Source of the DNA: a methanogenic archaeon ISO4-H5
GTDB taxonomy: Archaea > Thermoplasmatota > Thermoplasmata > Methanomassiliicoccales > Methanomethylophilaceae
Assembly (NCBI GenBank): GCA_001560915.1
Contig: CP014214.1
Coordinates: 1,426,001-1,490,000, forward strand
Direction of reading: 5' to 3'
Length of the DNA: 64,000 nt
Shown here: piece after piece, positions 17,582 to 26,010 of the stretch
How positions within the stretch are numbered: the first letter of the stretch is position 1
Layout of the letters: every line of letters begins with the position of its first letter
The notes under the pieces: generated by a model
Told to the model about the DNA's origin: nothing
What the model saw: only the letters and a program-made list of their open reading frames with translations
The model's database searches: none
Program-made: the position numbers and the translations under genes

Positions 17582-18453
17582 TTGTCGGCGAAGAACCCGA
17601 ACATCTTGGAGATGGATCTGGCACATTCGCTTCCGGCGGCATAGTCCTCCATGAATCCGTTCAGCGTACGGATGCCGTTGTCGAATTCCAGAGTATCGTG
17701 GACCACCGCATTCTCCTCCAGCAGGAGATTCATCCTGTGCACGTCGGGAAGCGCCGAATCGGAATCCCCTGTAATCTGATACACGGGAGGAAGATCGCGC
17801 AGGTCGTGGTTGGACCAGGGACGCATGGCCTCCCCGAGATCCTTGTTCGAGGATTCGGCCTTGGAGATGGATTTGCAGATGCTGCGCATGATACGGTCGC
17901 CGCTCTCGGTGTCGGTCATGCCGTTGAAAAGACCCAGACCCTTGACCCTGAAGGGTGCTTCGCCCATCCCGAGAGCCGCCGGGAGTCTTTTGGAATTGCA
18001 GAGGAGCGCCATCCAGAATGCCATCAGCGCCCCGTACGAGGAACCTGCGACATAAACCCTTTCGAGATCGGTCTTGTATCTTCCGGAATTGGTCGCCACC
18101 CACTTCATCAGGTGCATGACATCCCCGAGCTGGGCATCGGCGCCGACTCCCCTACCGAGGTCGGGGAACTCGCAGTTGATGACCACGAAGTTGCGCTGGG
18201 CGATGATATTGCACAGACCTGCGGCACGGCTGCGGTTGCTCTTGTGGAACGATCCGCTGTTGAAGTAGAAGAGGACAGGGACCGAGGAAGATGGATCCTG
18301 AGGCCAGAACACATCGAGGAAGTGACCGCTCCTGGCATCCGCACGGTATGCCATATTGGAGGTCTTGCGGACCCCTCCCGAGGAGACATCTTCCTCTGCA
18401 CGCACCCCGGATTTGAGACCGAGTGCGGATGTGACCGAATTCGTGAAACCCAT
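17575..18453 (-). CDS. Alpha/beta-hydrolase (esterase/lipase-like)
   Basis: A protein of 292 residues with the nucleophile elbow G-S-S-Y-G (VAGSSYGALMAFW), an oxyanion-type segment (VLFYFNSGSFHKSN) and a late QITGDSDSALP that could carry the acid. It is reminiscent of the acetyl-esterase/BD-FAE group, which deacylates small or sugar-linked esters; the substrate is unknown. Two in-frame ATGs exist (18471 and 18453). A TTAATTAAAT element at 18475-18484 lies about 26 nt before 18453, so I prefer the latter as a leaderless start. Confidence 0.7.
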   Translation of the reverse strand: MGFTNSVTSALGLKSGVRAEEDVSSGGVRKTSNMAYRADARSGHFLDVFWPQDPSSSVPVLFYFNSGSFHKSNRSRAAGLCNIIAQRNFVVINCEFPDLGRGVGADAQLGDVMHLMKWVATNSGRYKTDLERVYVAGSSYGALMAFWMALLCNSKRLPAALGMGEAPFRVKGLGLFNGMTDTESGDRIMRSICKSISKAESSNKDLGEAMRPWSNHDLRDLPPVYQITGDSDSALPDVHRMNLLLEENAVVHDTLEFDNGIRTLNGFMEDYAAGSECARSISKMFGFFADNQ

Positions 18454-18559
18454 CGGATGGATTAAGACCATCCCATTTAATTAATCTACGCCCGTAAAAA
18501 AATGGACTGAGCGAACCTTATTTATCGTACCATCCGATAATGAGAGTAGAGGTTATCCA

Positions 18560-19099
18560 ATGGAACTAAAAGGATCGAAAACCGAAGCAAACCTCCTTGC
18601 AGCATTCGCAGGAGAGTCCCAGGCTAGGAACAAGTACACCTACTACGCATCCCAGGCCAAGAAGGAGGGTTACGAGCAGGTTGCAGAGCTCTTCCTCGAG
18701 TCCGCAGAGAACGAGAGGGAGCACGCCAAAATCTGGTTCAAACAGCTCCATGACGGAGCAGTCCCCGGCACCATCGACAACCTGAAGGATGCCGCCAACG
18801 GAGAGAACTACGAGCACACCCAGATGTACGTCCAGTTCGAGAAGGACGCCAGGGAAGAGGGCTTCGACCAGATCGCCAACCTCTTCAAGATGGTCGGAGA
18901 GATCGAGAAGCACCACGAGGAGAGGTTCCTCGCACTCCTGAAGAACCTCGAGTCCGGAGCCGTCTTCGAGAAGGACCAGGTCGTCGTATGGAAGTGCAGG
19001 AACTGCGGACACCTTCACGTCGGCAAAACCGCACCCAAGGTATGTCCCGTGTGCAAGCACCCCCAGTCCTACTTCGAAGTCCAGGCACAGAACTGGTAA
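18560..19099 (+). CDS. rbr: Rubrerythrin
   Basis: A 179-residue non-haem diiron peroxidase that protects anaerobes from H2O2. The N-terminal four-helix bundle carries the diiron ligands ([41 protein letters not shown]). The C-terminal rubredoxin-like Fe(Cys)4 domain has WKCRNCGH and CPVCKHP. The electron donor may be the reductase or Isf encoded in the same window (inference). A TATA-like TTATTTATCG lies at about 18520, a ribosome-binding GAGGT precedes the ATG, and a terminator follows. Confidence 0.95.
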   Translation: MELKGSKTEANLLAAFAGESQARNKYTYYASQAKKEGYEQVAELFLESAENEREHAKIWFKQLHDGAVPGTIDNLKDAANGENYEHTQMYVQFEKDAREEGFDQIANLFKMVGEIEKHHEERFLALLKNLESGAVFEKDQVVVWKCRNCGHLHVGKTAPKVCPVCKHPQSYFEVQAQNW

Positions 19100-19120
19100 A
19101 ACTGTCACCGAAACTTTTTA

Positions 19121-19138
19121 CCTCCCCGACAGGGGAGG
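19121..19138 (+). terminator. Terminator after rubrerythrin
   Basis: CCTCCCC-GACA-GGGGAGG, a perfect 7-bp stem 21 nt past the stop codon, followed by GATACTTTTC. It may also act on the convergent zinc-ribbon gene. Confidence 0.65.
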
Positions 19139-19221
19139 GATACTTTTCTGATTTGTTCGAAACAACTCGGACGGAAGTTTTTGCAAAGAATAGGGATCGG
19201 ACAGGGGATCGCCCCCTGTCC

Positions 19222-19794
19222 TCAGCTTGTGAATACGGGTTTGCAGGTGTAAACCAGGTAGAGGACGATCAGTCCGACGATGAGACTGAAGATTCCCACA
19301 CCGGCGAACAGGATGCATGCGACCAGCAGGATGATGCACACGATAAAGTTGATCTGCTTGAACATCAGGAATGCCGATACGAGTCCGCATGCACCGGATG
19401 CTGCCAGGAGTGCGCCCATGAGAGCGAAGGAAGCCTGGAGGTCAGCTGCGGAGAGTCCGTTCTCGACGAATACGTCCCAACCGGTCTTCCCTCCGCCCAT
19501 GTCGGTCTGCTGGAGGGCTTCTACCATCATATCGGTGAACGAACCTGCGCTCACTGCCAGGTAAACACCGAGAATCAGTGCGAATACGGACCAGACCAGG
19601 GTCAGGATCATTGCGATCTTCAGGGTACCGGCCTTGTCGGATGCCCTTGCAGGTTCCTGACGGTAGGTGGGTATCGCTGCTCCGGCCTCGGGGACGGGCT
19701 CGTCCTCCGGGACCTTCGCACCGCAGGAGGGGCAGAATTCGTCGCCCTCGCGGAGTTCGTAACCGCATTCGACACAGTATCTTTTGTCAGCCAT
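19222..19794 (-). CDS. Zinc-ribbon membrane protein
   Basis: A 190-residue protein with an N-terminal zinc ribbon (YCVECGYEL then FCPSCGAKV), a proline-rich linker, and four hydrophobic spans (about residues 61-81, 121-145, 146-165, 167-185). Zinc-ribbon-plus-TM proteins are common in archaea and usually unassigned; a DUF4064-like membrane part is possible. I start at the ATG at 19794 (MADKRYC), which directly precedes the ribbon. It lies head to tail with the PC4-like gene upstream. Confidence 0.7.
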   Translation of the reverse strand: MADKRYCVECGYELREGDEFCPSCGAKVPEDEPVPEAGAAIPTYRQEPARASDKAGTLKIAMILTLVWSVFALILGVYLAVSAGSFTDMMVEALQQTDMGGGKTGWDVFVENGLSAADLQASFALMGALLAASGACGLVSAFLMFKQINFIVCIILLVACILFAGVGIFSLIVGLIVLYLVYTCKPVFTS

Positions 19795-19821
19795 AGGCAA
19801 ACGCCTTCGATGATTCTCGCA

Positions 19822-20046
19822 TCAAAGATCTTCTTTGGAGTTGAGGGCCTTCTTGAGGATCTCCGCCTCCTCCTTGGAGATGGTGATTCCCTTGCCCATC
19901 TTGGCCCTGTCGGGTGCCCATTCCCTGATGTCGTACTTGGGCTCCCTTCCGTTCCAGCTGATGATGTTGATCTCCTTGGTCCATCCTTTGGGGGACTGGG
20001 AGAGGACTGCGATGGTCTCGATGATTTCGTATTCGAACTCGGGCAT
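19822..20046 (-). CDS. YdbC/PC4-like single-stranded nucleic-acid-binding protein
   Basis: A 74-residue protein similar to YdbC of Lactococcus, a prokaryotic relative of the transcription coactivator PC4 that binds ssDNA as a dimer. The family core is evident: KGWTKEINIISWNGREPKYD, IREWAPD, and MGKGITISKEEAE. It may assist transcription or repair. A TATA-like TTATTTTAAATATAATTA lies just upstream (20055-20090 region). Confidence 0.8.
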   Translation of the reverse strand: MPEFEYEIIETIAVLSQSPKGWTKEINIISWNGREPKYDIREWAPDRAKMGKGITISKEEAEILKKALNSKEDL

Positions 20047-20145
20047 TGATATCGGCTTTATTATAGGGTTAATTATATTTAAAATAAAAAGAGGAAAAAG
20101 TAGCGCGCGCCCGTGTTAACATAGGTGGTTTAGTCCAATAGTCCG

Positions 20146-20153
20146 CGGAGTTC
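20146..20153. repeat. Left 8-bp target-site duplication of the IS element
   Basis: CGGAGTTC at 20146-20153 directly abuts the left inverted repeat; the identical octamer at 21565-21572 abuts the right one. Confidence 0.9.
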
Positions 20154-21564
20154 CTACAACGTTCGATAATTAATTCGCAACAATGATTGCTGCCAGAACC
20201 GATGCCGGCATCAGGATGATGCCAGGCATCCGCTCAGCAGAATCGCCCTCTGTTCCTTGTACCGGCTGAATGTCTCCGTCTTCATCAGCAGCTTGCGGAC
20301 AGCCCCTTTCATCGTGAACGCATGTATCGACTCTCCGAAGAGACGTTTCACGTCGCTGAATCCGCATTCCGATTTCCAACGGCGTCCGTAACCGCTTTTC
20401 TCAACCCATTCCGCATATGGCATGCTGCACCAGAGTCTGGTCGCCTCTCCTCTGTAACGAGAACCGCCGTTCACAGGCTTCGTGTTCACTTTGAAGCTGG
20501 TGACGAATCTTGACCCGAGTCTTCCGCAGACGTGATCGAAGTTCTCCGCCGAGCTGTATGCCCCGTCGGCATACACAGTGCCGATACGGTGGCCTGCGGC
20601 CACCGCCGCATCCAGCAGGGGGATCATCAGCGGCGAATCGCCCACGGTCTTGTCCGTCACCGCGAACGCGATGACTTCTCCCGTATCCACATCGGACAGC
20701 ACATGGAGTTTCAGCCATCCCCTGCGTTTCGGACCAGTCCCCCATTTCTCCTTCCTCCAGAGACAGGTGTTCGAGAGGTTGAATCCGGAAGAATCTATGC
20801 CTACGTTGCGCGGGCGGCCGATGACGTTGCTTCCTGCCCTGAGGATGTACGTTCCGCCATTCTCTGAAAGAAGCCTGTCCAGTATTTCCGCAGAACGTTC
20901 GAAGAGTCTGGAATACGAAGGTGCCTTCATGCCGTGGCCCTCCAGTATGGCCGCCGCCAAGCCGGCGGCCGTACGGTACGTGCCCTTGATCAGTGTCTGG
21001 AGGGAGATGATCCAGAAAATCATCGAATCACAGAAAGAATAAGGTCTCCCGACCTTCCCCGAGTTCATCTCCGCCAGTTCCTTCCGGAACAGCGGGATCC
21101 AGTTTCCGACCGAAGCCGATTCCCTGGAGAATTCGACCGGGGCGAGGTTGTTCGCCCGCTGTTCCTCGGAAGTCGGTTTCCTCGGCGGAAGCTTCTCTTT
21201 CTTAGGCGGTTCGGCGAATGTGCCCTTAACCTTCACATCGTAGGGGGTCATCCGAGCATCGGTCTTTAAATTCCTCTGAGCCTTATTCCTTCTTGTCATC
21301 TGTTGTCATCTCCAGGTGGCCGCCCGCAAGGTGTGGTAATCGATACGGGCGTACTTCTGTTTTCGAATGAGCCAGCAGTTGTTTTTACTGGCAGTATACG
21401 GTATGCATTTCTACTATTTAATACCGAAAAAACTAAATATTAGAAGTGCACACGAAACGGTGGTTTATTTAAATACTATTTCCACTGGAAACTAAAACAG
21501 GCGGTCGAGATTACCGCAGATCGGGGCCGTCACAAGTCATTCGGAGAATTGCCGAACGTTGTAG
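20154..21564 (-). mobile_element. Complete IS5-like insertion sequence, 1411 bp
   Basis: The element begins with CTACAACGTTCG at 20154 and ends with CGAACGTTGTAG at 21564: perfect 12-bp terminal inverted repeats, with AATT matching again two bases further in. It is flanked by identical CGGAGTTC octamers. It carries one transposase gene on the minus strand and about 265 bp of AT-rich non-coding DNA before it. Intact ends, an intact duplication and an intact reading frame suggest recent, possibly still active transposition. An 8-bp duplication is known for the ISH1 subgroup of IS5. Confidence 0.92.
20211..21299 (-). CDS. IS5-family DDE transposase
   Basis: A 362-residue transposase. The first catalytic Asp is in NVGIDSSGF, the second in VYADGAYSS, and the Glu in a perfect Y-(2)-R-(3)-E-(6)-K signature (YGRRWKSECGFSDVK) typical of the IS4/IS5 superfamily. 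The N-terminus is Lys/Arg rich (MTRRNKAQRN) for end binding. No frameshift or stop interrupts it. It catalyses cut-and-paste movement of the surrounding element. An alternative start at Met17 exists. Confidence 0.93.
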   Translation of the reverse strand: MTRRNKAQRNLKTDARMTPYDVKVKGTFAEPPKKEKLPPRKPTSEEQRANNLAPVEFSRESASVGNWIPLFRKELAEMNSGKVGRPYSFCDSMIFWIISLQTLIKGTYRTAAGLAAAILEGHGMKAPSYSRLFERSAEILDRLLSENGGTYILRAGSNVIGRPRNVGIDSSGFNLSNTCLWRKEKWGTGPKRRGWLKLHVLSDVDTGEVIAFAVTDKTVGDSPLMIPLLDAAVAAGHRIGTVYADGAYSSAENFDHVCGRLGSRFVTSFKVNTKPVNGGSRYRGEATRLWCSMPYAEWVEKSGYGRRWKSECGFSDVKRLFGESIHAFTMKGAVRKLLMKTETFSRYKEQRAILLSGCLASS

Positions 21565-21572
21565 CGGAGTTC
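21565..21572. repeat. Right 8-bp target-site duplication
   Basis: Second copy of CGGAGTTC. Eleven bases downstream lies the TATA-like GCTTATATCC (21581-21590) that probably drives the DUF21/CBS gene, so the IS landed immediately upstream of a promoter. Confidence 0.9.
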
Positions 21573-21646
21573 CGCTTAATGCTTATATCCATGAGACGCT
21601 ATCGCATTACGTTATTTGGGATGTTAAATCCCGGGGAAAACGTCAG

Positions 21647-22942
21647 ATGGACACTATCGAACTCATTGCTTTGGTTGCCGTGATGGCTGTCCTTCTGGCA
21701 CTGTCGGCATTCTTCTCCGCTTCCGAGACCGCGTATACAGGTATGAGCCGCACCAGGCTCAAGAGCATGGATCCCGAGGGTACCAACAAGAAGGTCCAGA
21801 GGGCCATGAGGAACGCCGATGACTTCGACAGACTGCTCACCACCATCCTCGTGGGCAACAACATCGTCAACATCGCCTCGTCCACCATCTGTACATTCCT
21901 GATGTGCGAACTGATCATGGACGACTTCTGGGGAACCGTAGCAGCCACCGTCCTGATGATCACCCTGCTGCTCATCCTGGGAGAGATCACCCCCAAGACC
22001 TGGGCCAAGAAGAATCCCGAGAAGATCGCCGTCAACATGTCGGGACCCGTCAGCCTGGCCATCAGGATCCTGAAGCACGTCACCTCCCTCTTCCTGAAGG
22101 TCACGCACGGTGTCACCAAGGTCACCGGTGCCGAAGAGAGCGACCCCGCCATCACCGAGGAGGAACTCGGCATCATGATAGACGAGATCCAGCAGGAGGG
22201 TACCCTCGAGAAGAGGGAGAGCGAACTCGCCAAGGCCGCCTTGGAATTCGACGACATCAGGGTGGGCGAGATCTGCGTGCCCAGGGTCGACATGGTCACC
22301 GTCAGCCTCACCGCCGATGCGGAGACCCTCAAGAACCTCTTTGTGGTGACCGAGTTCTCCAGGATTCCGGTTTACGAGGGAACGGTGGACCGCATCATCG
22401 GTGCGGTGTTCTTCAAGGACTTCTTCATGAAGTACACCACCAAGAAGACCGTGAGGATTGCGGATATCCTGCGTCCCGTCAGGTTCGTCCCCCAGGAGAT
22501 GAGCATTTCCAATGTCATGAGCGACCTCCAGAAATCCAAACTCCATATGGCAGTGGTCCTGGATGATTTCGGCGGCACCGCCGGACTCGTCACCATGGAG
22601 GATCTGCTGGAGGAACTGGTCGGCGAGATCTGGGACGAGAGCGACATCGTCAAGCACATCTACACCAGGGAATCGGAGACCACCTTCCGCGTGCTGGGAG
22701 ATGCCAACATCGAACAGGTAACCGAGGAGCTGGGTCTTCAGTTCGACAGGGGCGAGTGCGAGTCCCCCACCACCGGCGGATACATCGCATACAGGCTCTC
22801 CAAGATGCCTCAGGTGGGAGACAAGGTGGACTGCGGAACGTTCGAACTCGTGGTCAGGAGCATGCGCTCGCGCAGGGTGAAAGAGGTCTCCCTGAACATC
22901 AAGGAAGCCGAAAAAGAGGAAGAGGTCACTCCCGATCAATGA
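21647..22942 (+). CDS. CNNM/HlyC-CorC family membrane protein (DUF21-CBS-CorC_HlyC)
   Basis: A 431-residue divalent-cation transport-type protein. The DUF21 membrane domain covers about residues 1-190, with spans at 5-25, 65-85 and 95-115 and the signature SAFFSASETAYTGMS. Two CBS motifs follow (EICVPRVDMVTV, IADILRPVRFVP), then the CorC_HlyC domain with the phrase VLDDFGGTAGLVTMEDLLEE. Family members export Mg2+/Co2+ or regulate such export, with the CBS pair sensing ATP-Mg. It is preceded by the IS element insertion; the 3' end overlaps the convergent RNA-binding gene by 17 nt. Confidence 0.9.
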   Translation: MDTIELIALVAVMAVLLALSAFFSASETAYTGMSRTRLKSMDPEGTNKKVQRAMRNADDFDRLLTTILVGNNIVNIASSTICTFLMCELIMDDFWGTVAATVLMITLLLILGEITPKTWAKKNPEKIAVNMSGPVSLAIRILKHVTSLFLKVTHGVTKVTGAEESDPAITEEELGIMIDEIQQEGTLEKRESELAKAALEFDDIRVGEICVPRVDMVTVSLTADAETLKNLFVVTEFSRIPVYEGTVDRIIGAVFFKDFFMKYTTKKTVRIADILRPVRFVPQEMSISNVMSDLQKSKLHMAVVLDDFGGTAGLVTMEDLLEELVGEIWDESDIVKHIYTRESETTFRVLGDANIEQVTEELGLQFDRGECESPTTGGYIAYRLSKMPQVGDKVDCGTFELVVRSMRSRRVKEVSLNIKEAEKEEEVTPDQ

Positions 22943-23363
22943 GCTTCTTCAGGAACTGGGACATGTTCTCCATGGCCACTTCCTTCCGGGCGGGATTGGA
23001 TGCTACCTTACCGGTTATGGATATGACGTCTCCGTGATGGGCGACCCTATATTCCCCACAAACGGCCTTCTGCTTGTCGAGACGGGTGTAGAACACGCAG
23101 TCCTCGTCGATACGGTTCTCGAGGTCATCCATCAGGTCCTGCAGGAGCTCCTTACCCAGACGTGCGAAAATCTCATCCATCTCCTTCTGCTTGGTGACCA
23201 TGTGCTGCATGATGAGCATCTGGTTCCCGTGCTCGCTCTCGCTGACGTCGGTCTGGAACTCGTCGGTCCCCACGAGATCCCTGAAAGTCTGGGAGACCAG
23301 GTCCTCTTTCTCGGTCGCATAGCAGAACGTCTCGATCCTGAGCCAATGGAAGGTTGCCTGCAT
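22926..23363 (-). CDS. Archaeal RNA-binding protein, COG1325 (exosome-subunit-like)
   Basis: A 145-residue protein matching the COG1325 group, annotated as a predicted exosome subunit or RNA-binding protein. The pattern is an N-terminal HWLRIETFCYATE, a central QKEMDEIFARLG helix, then a DEDCVFYTRLDKQKAV strand-turn and a C-terminal lysine-rich helix. A role in RNA processing is inference from the family. The start overlaps the stop of the upstream membrane-protein gene by 1 nt, so they form an operon. Confidence 0.8.
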   Translation of the reverse strand: MQATFHWLRIETFCYATEKEDLVSQTFRDLVGTDEFQTDVSESEHGNQMLIMQHMVTKQKEMDEIFARLGKELLQDLMDDLENRIDEDCVFYTRLDKQKAVCGEYRVAHHGDVISITGKVASNPARKEVAMENMSQFLKKLIDRE

Positions 23364-23830
23364 CAGTCGGTCCTCCTGTGTTCCATGAGCAGCGCATAGA
23401 GTTCGTCCGGACGGGCAGTGGTCATGGTGAGCACGATCCTCCCGAGAAGTTTGACAGATACTGCACCCTCCACGCCGTGGACGGTATAATTCCTGAACTT
23501 GACCTTCTTAATTCCCCATTCGCTGTAGTTGCGCATGATGTCGATGTCCCCCTTCTTGACATCGATGATGTGGTCGAGGGGAACGGTGTAGGGCCTGAGG
23601 CGACGGATGGTTATGTTCGCTTCGTCGACGGTGATATGCACCTTGACCAGGAGGCACACTGCAATGACCGCGGCGGACACCGCGGCGAAGGCTGCGGACT
23701 GCCACCAGGCGGTAAGACCCAGAGCACTGCATATGATGATGAATGCCACGCATGCGATGAGGCTCAGAACCAGGATCTTCAGAGGAATCTCCGGGATCAG
23801 GTCCTGCTTTTCTTCGAAGGTTGCTGCCAC
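23363..23830 (-). CDS. Two-span membrane protein with PH-like domain
   Basis: A 155-residue protein: a short cytosolic N-terminus, two hydrophobic spans (about residues 17-38 and 42-63), then a beta-rich domain (VHITVDEANITIRRLRPYTV, VKLLGRIVLTMTTARPDEL) that looks like the bacterial PH-like fold next to membrane spans. Function unknown. It is first in a two-gene operon with the COG1325 protein. Confidence 0.65.
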   Translation of the reverse strand: MAATFEEKQDLIPEIPLKILVLSLIACVAFIIICSALGLTAWWQSAAFAAVSAAVIAVCLLVKVHITVDEANITIRRLRPYTVPLDHIIDVKKGDIDIMRNYSEWGIKKVKFRNYTVHGVEGAVSVKLLGRIVLTMTTARPDELYALLMEHRRTD

Positions 23831-23928
23831 GTCACAGACATTATCTGGATTCCATATAAGGGGTTCGTCGGGGACCGCGAAAAGAAGTCGTAAGGTTTAT
23901 ATGGATAGCCAATATAGTCCGACTCACT

Positions 23929-24003
23929 GGGCCCATTGCTTAGACTGGCTAGAGCGTCCGACTGATAATCGGAAGGTCATGAGTTCAAATCTCATTGGGC
24001 CCA
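23929..24003 (+). tRNA. tRNA-Ile (GAT)
   Basis: GGGCCCA pairs perfectly with TGGGCCC; discriminator A. The anticodon stem CCGAC/ATCGG-side loop TGATAAT gives anticodon GAT. A TATA-like TTTATATGG lies about 30 nt upstream. CCA is not encoded. It marks the left border of the accessory island. Confidence 0.94.
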
Positions 24004-24083
24004 CTCATTTACATTTTTGGATTGTTCTTGCTTTCATGGCGGGATTTTTATCTCCCTACTCAGGTACCGACACGGGTGAGAAA

Positions 24084-24221
24084 ATGGGACTCAAAGATTT
24101 TCTGAAAAGCCACCAGGACAAAGAGGACAAGGACGTCATCGTCGAGGATAATGACGGAGAGACCACCATCCACCTCGGCAAGGCATTTAAGGCGATTAAG
24201 AACGCCGTCAAGAAGAAGTGA
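24084..24221 (+). CDS. Small acidic/basic protein of unknown function
   Basis: A 45-residue protein with a strongly acidic middle (KEDKDVIVEDNDGE) and a lysine-rich C-terminal helix (LGKAFKAIKNAVKKK). The ATG at 24084 has GGGTGAG seven bases upstream, a good archaeal ribosome-binding site, and a TATA-like GATTTTTATCTC lies at about 24045. No family recognised. Confidence 0.55.
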   Translation: MGLKDFLKSHQDKEDKDVIVEDNDGETTIHLGKAFKAIKNAVKKK

Positions 24222-24719
24222 GGAACGGGGACGGCCTGTCCTCCTTATCGCCACAGTTGATACCGCGATAAGGACAGGGACTCTCCGTCATTACGATCCG
24301 GATGTTGATTCCGGATGGCGTCCCGATTGGCTGTTTTTCGCAAATCCGAAGCTTAATTTCGGGATTTTTAAGGGTCTATTGCCAATATTTACTCTTTTTG
24401 GGCAAATATCGAGAATAGTTCGATGGGATTCTTCTGTTGTATGGAGACCAATCAGTCCGCCGTGTCTATAAATGTCTCGTCGCGGAACTCCATCGGTATC
24501 GATAGCTCGTCGCGGACGATTCAACCAAGCGGCAATTCGTATCCTGCGCGGTCTTGAAGCACAGCCGCGTTACAGGCGTAAGGTTCGATCGGTTTTCTCC
24601 TCAAGATTAAAAGTGCCAGAAAGTACAACAACGGACTTATCAACATTCTCCTATGATTGTCTGTGGGCCCTTACACCCTATGGTGGAGGATTCCGGAATA
24701 ATCATCGGAACGGGATACG
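24222..24719. other. 498-bp non-coding stretch at the island border
   Basis: No reading frame here has a convincing start and composition. It holds a 9-bp stem CCTTATCGC/GCGATAAGG (24243-24251 with 24265-24273), which may terminate the small gene; an AT-rich segment (24340-24420); two copies of CTCGTCGCGGA between 24477 and 24522; and an 18-bp sequence at 24623-24640 that recurs at 28085-28102. Composition is more AT-rich than the housekeeping parts, in line with acquired DNA. Confidence 0.6.
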
Positions 24720-25307
24720 GTGTCTTACTACATTTACTACATAATAGAATGCGACCAACTGACCTATGACAGAATGCTCGAAGCGTGGAAGCAGAAAGAT
24801 TGGGCAGAACTGTGCCTGATTGGTAGGCCGGATTATATATGGTCAAGCGTCGAAGAAAATGATGTCGGTACAGCCGGTAAAACATATCTCTTGTTCTTCA
24901 TGGTCAACCGCGGACCGACCCTCTGGGAGGCCATAGATTGGGTTACCGACTACCTAGGCGTGGATACCCCGCACTTCTCAATGTGGTCTCGGGGAGAGAA
25001 TGAGGATGAATGGCACCAAGGAGGATCGTATGTGCCGGAAGGCACGATGCCGGTTCAAACGGTTGCGCTGAAGTACCTCGAAGAAGAAGATAAGTGGGAG
25101 GATGCTCCAGATGGCTACACCTCCTACAAGTATTGCACCATTGCCGTGAATCTCAAAGCATGGATGGAAATTACTGTGGATTACACCAGAGAAGAAGGAA
25201 TCATAGTCCAATCACCGATGGAAGAGCTACTTCGGAGTATAGATGAAAAACTGGATTTGATCGTAGACCTGTTGGGATGCGTTGCGGATAGTACGAAAGA
25301 TGACTGA
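24720..25307 (+). CDS. Hypothetical protein, accessory island
   Basis: About 195 residues, acidic, with many Trp and Tyr (WKQKDWAEL, IDWVTDYLGV, FSMWSRGEN). No family recognised. The long frame begins with a GTG at 24720 and no clear ribosome-binding site, so the true start could be further in (for example Met19, MLEAWK). The C-terminal about 35 residues (LLRSIDEKLDLIVDLLGC) look like a coiled-coil or amphipathic helix. The gene stands alone, with about 160 bp of non-coding DNA after it containing a small ACTAC/GTAGT inverted repeat. Confidence 0.5.
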   Translation: MSYYIYYIIECDQLTYDRMLEAWKQKDWAELCLIGRPDYIWSSVEENDVGTAGKTYLLFFMVNRGPTLWEAIDWVTDYLGVDTPHFSMWSRGENEDEWHQGGSYVPEGTMPVQTVALKYLEEEDKWEDAPDGYTSYKYCTIAVNLKAWMEITVDYTREEGIIVQSPMEELLRSIDEKLDLIVDLLGCVADSTKDD

Positions 25308-25467
25308 CGGAACGAACTGCTGACCGGGAAGCCATGTTATTCTCGGTCTCACATGGGCCTCAGCACCGAGTCCTTGCGGATATCGCTCCATTCACATAAG
25401 GTGTTCGGATACTACGGATATAACTGTAGTCTATCTCCTTAATAATCCCGGAAGAGAACTCATATCC

Positions 25468-25965
25468 ATGTCGAAAAAGACAGATAAGTTTGTGGAAGTC
25501 TGCAATCTGCTGAAAGACCTGAGCGAGGATGAACTGAAAAGACTCGCCGTGAAACTGGAGATAGAAAAAGGATTCAGGAGGGAGTACAGTACCTTCCGGG
25601 AGTTCATTTACAGCCGTATTGCGCTGGACAGGGCCGGCCTTAGGAACATCATACCCAGACTGCTATGTTATGACGGGTATGAAACGATTCTGCAGAACGA
25701 CACCGACAGGTGGAGATTTGTCAACGAAAGACTGATTCTATCATTCAGGAACGATTTTGAGGTCCTCGTGAAGGACGCACAATATGATATCGCGATGGAG
25801 TTCGCCCACGCAATCGCCGAATACATCGACGAATATGATTCCGATATCCTCTCTGAGGAGGACCGCCACATTATGGCATCTCTGATCAGAGCGAAACTCC
25901 TCGTTAAGGATTTCGGGATGTTCATGAGGGTGTTCTACCCCAAGAGAGTGTCTCCCCGCCGTTGA
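25468..25965 (+). CDS. Hypothetical helical protein, accessory island
   Basis: A 165-residue, mostly alpha-helical, charged protein (KKTDKFVEVCNLLKDLSEDELKR at the start). No enzymatic motif or family recognised. It begins at a clear ATG after CTCATATCC and ends in TGA, and the downstream retropepsin-like gene follows after 45 nt, so the two may be co-transcribed. Confidence 0.55.
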   Translation: MSKKTDKFVEVCNLLKDLSEDELKRLAVKLEIEKGFRREYSTFREFIYSRIALDRAGLRNIIPRLLCYDGYETILQNDTDRWRFVNERLILSFRNDFEVLVKDAQYDIAMEFAHAIAEYIDEYDSDILSEEDRHIMASLIRAKLLVKDFGMFMRVFYPKRVSPRR

Positions 25966-26010
25966 ACAGATTCTATGTAGATACAAGAAAATCAGAATGG
26001 GTGAAAAGGC

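Noticed and set aside
24472-24744. A 90-codon frame in the island border
   Set aside because: Arg/Ser-rich translation with no start signal; it overlaps both the 18-bp repeat and the next gene in another frame.
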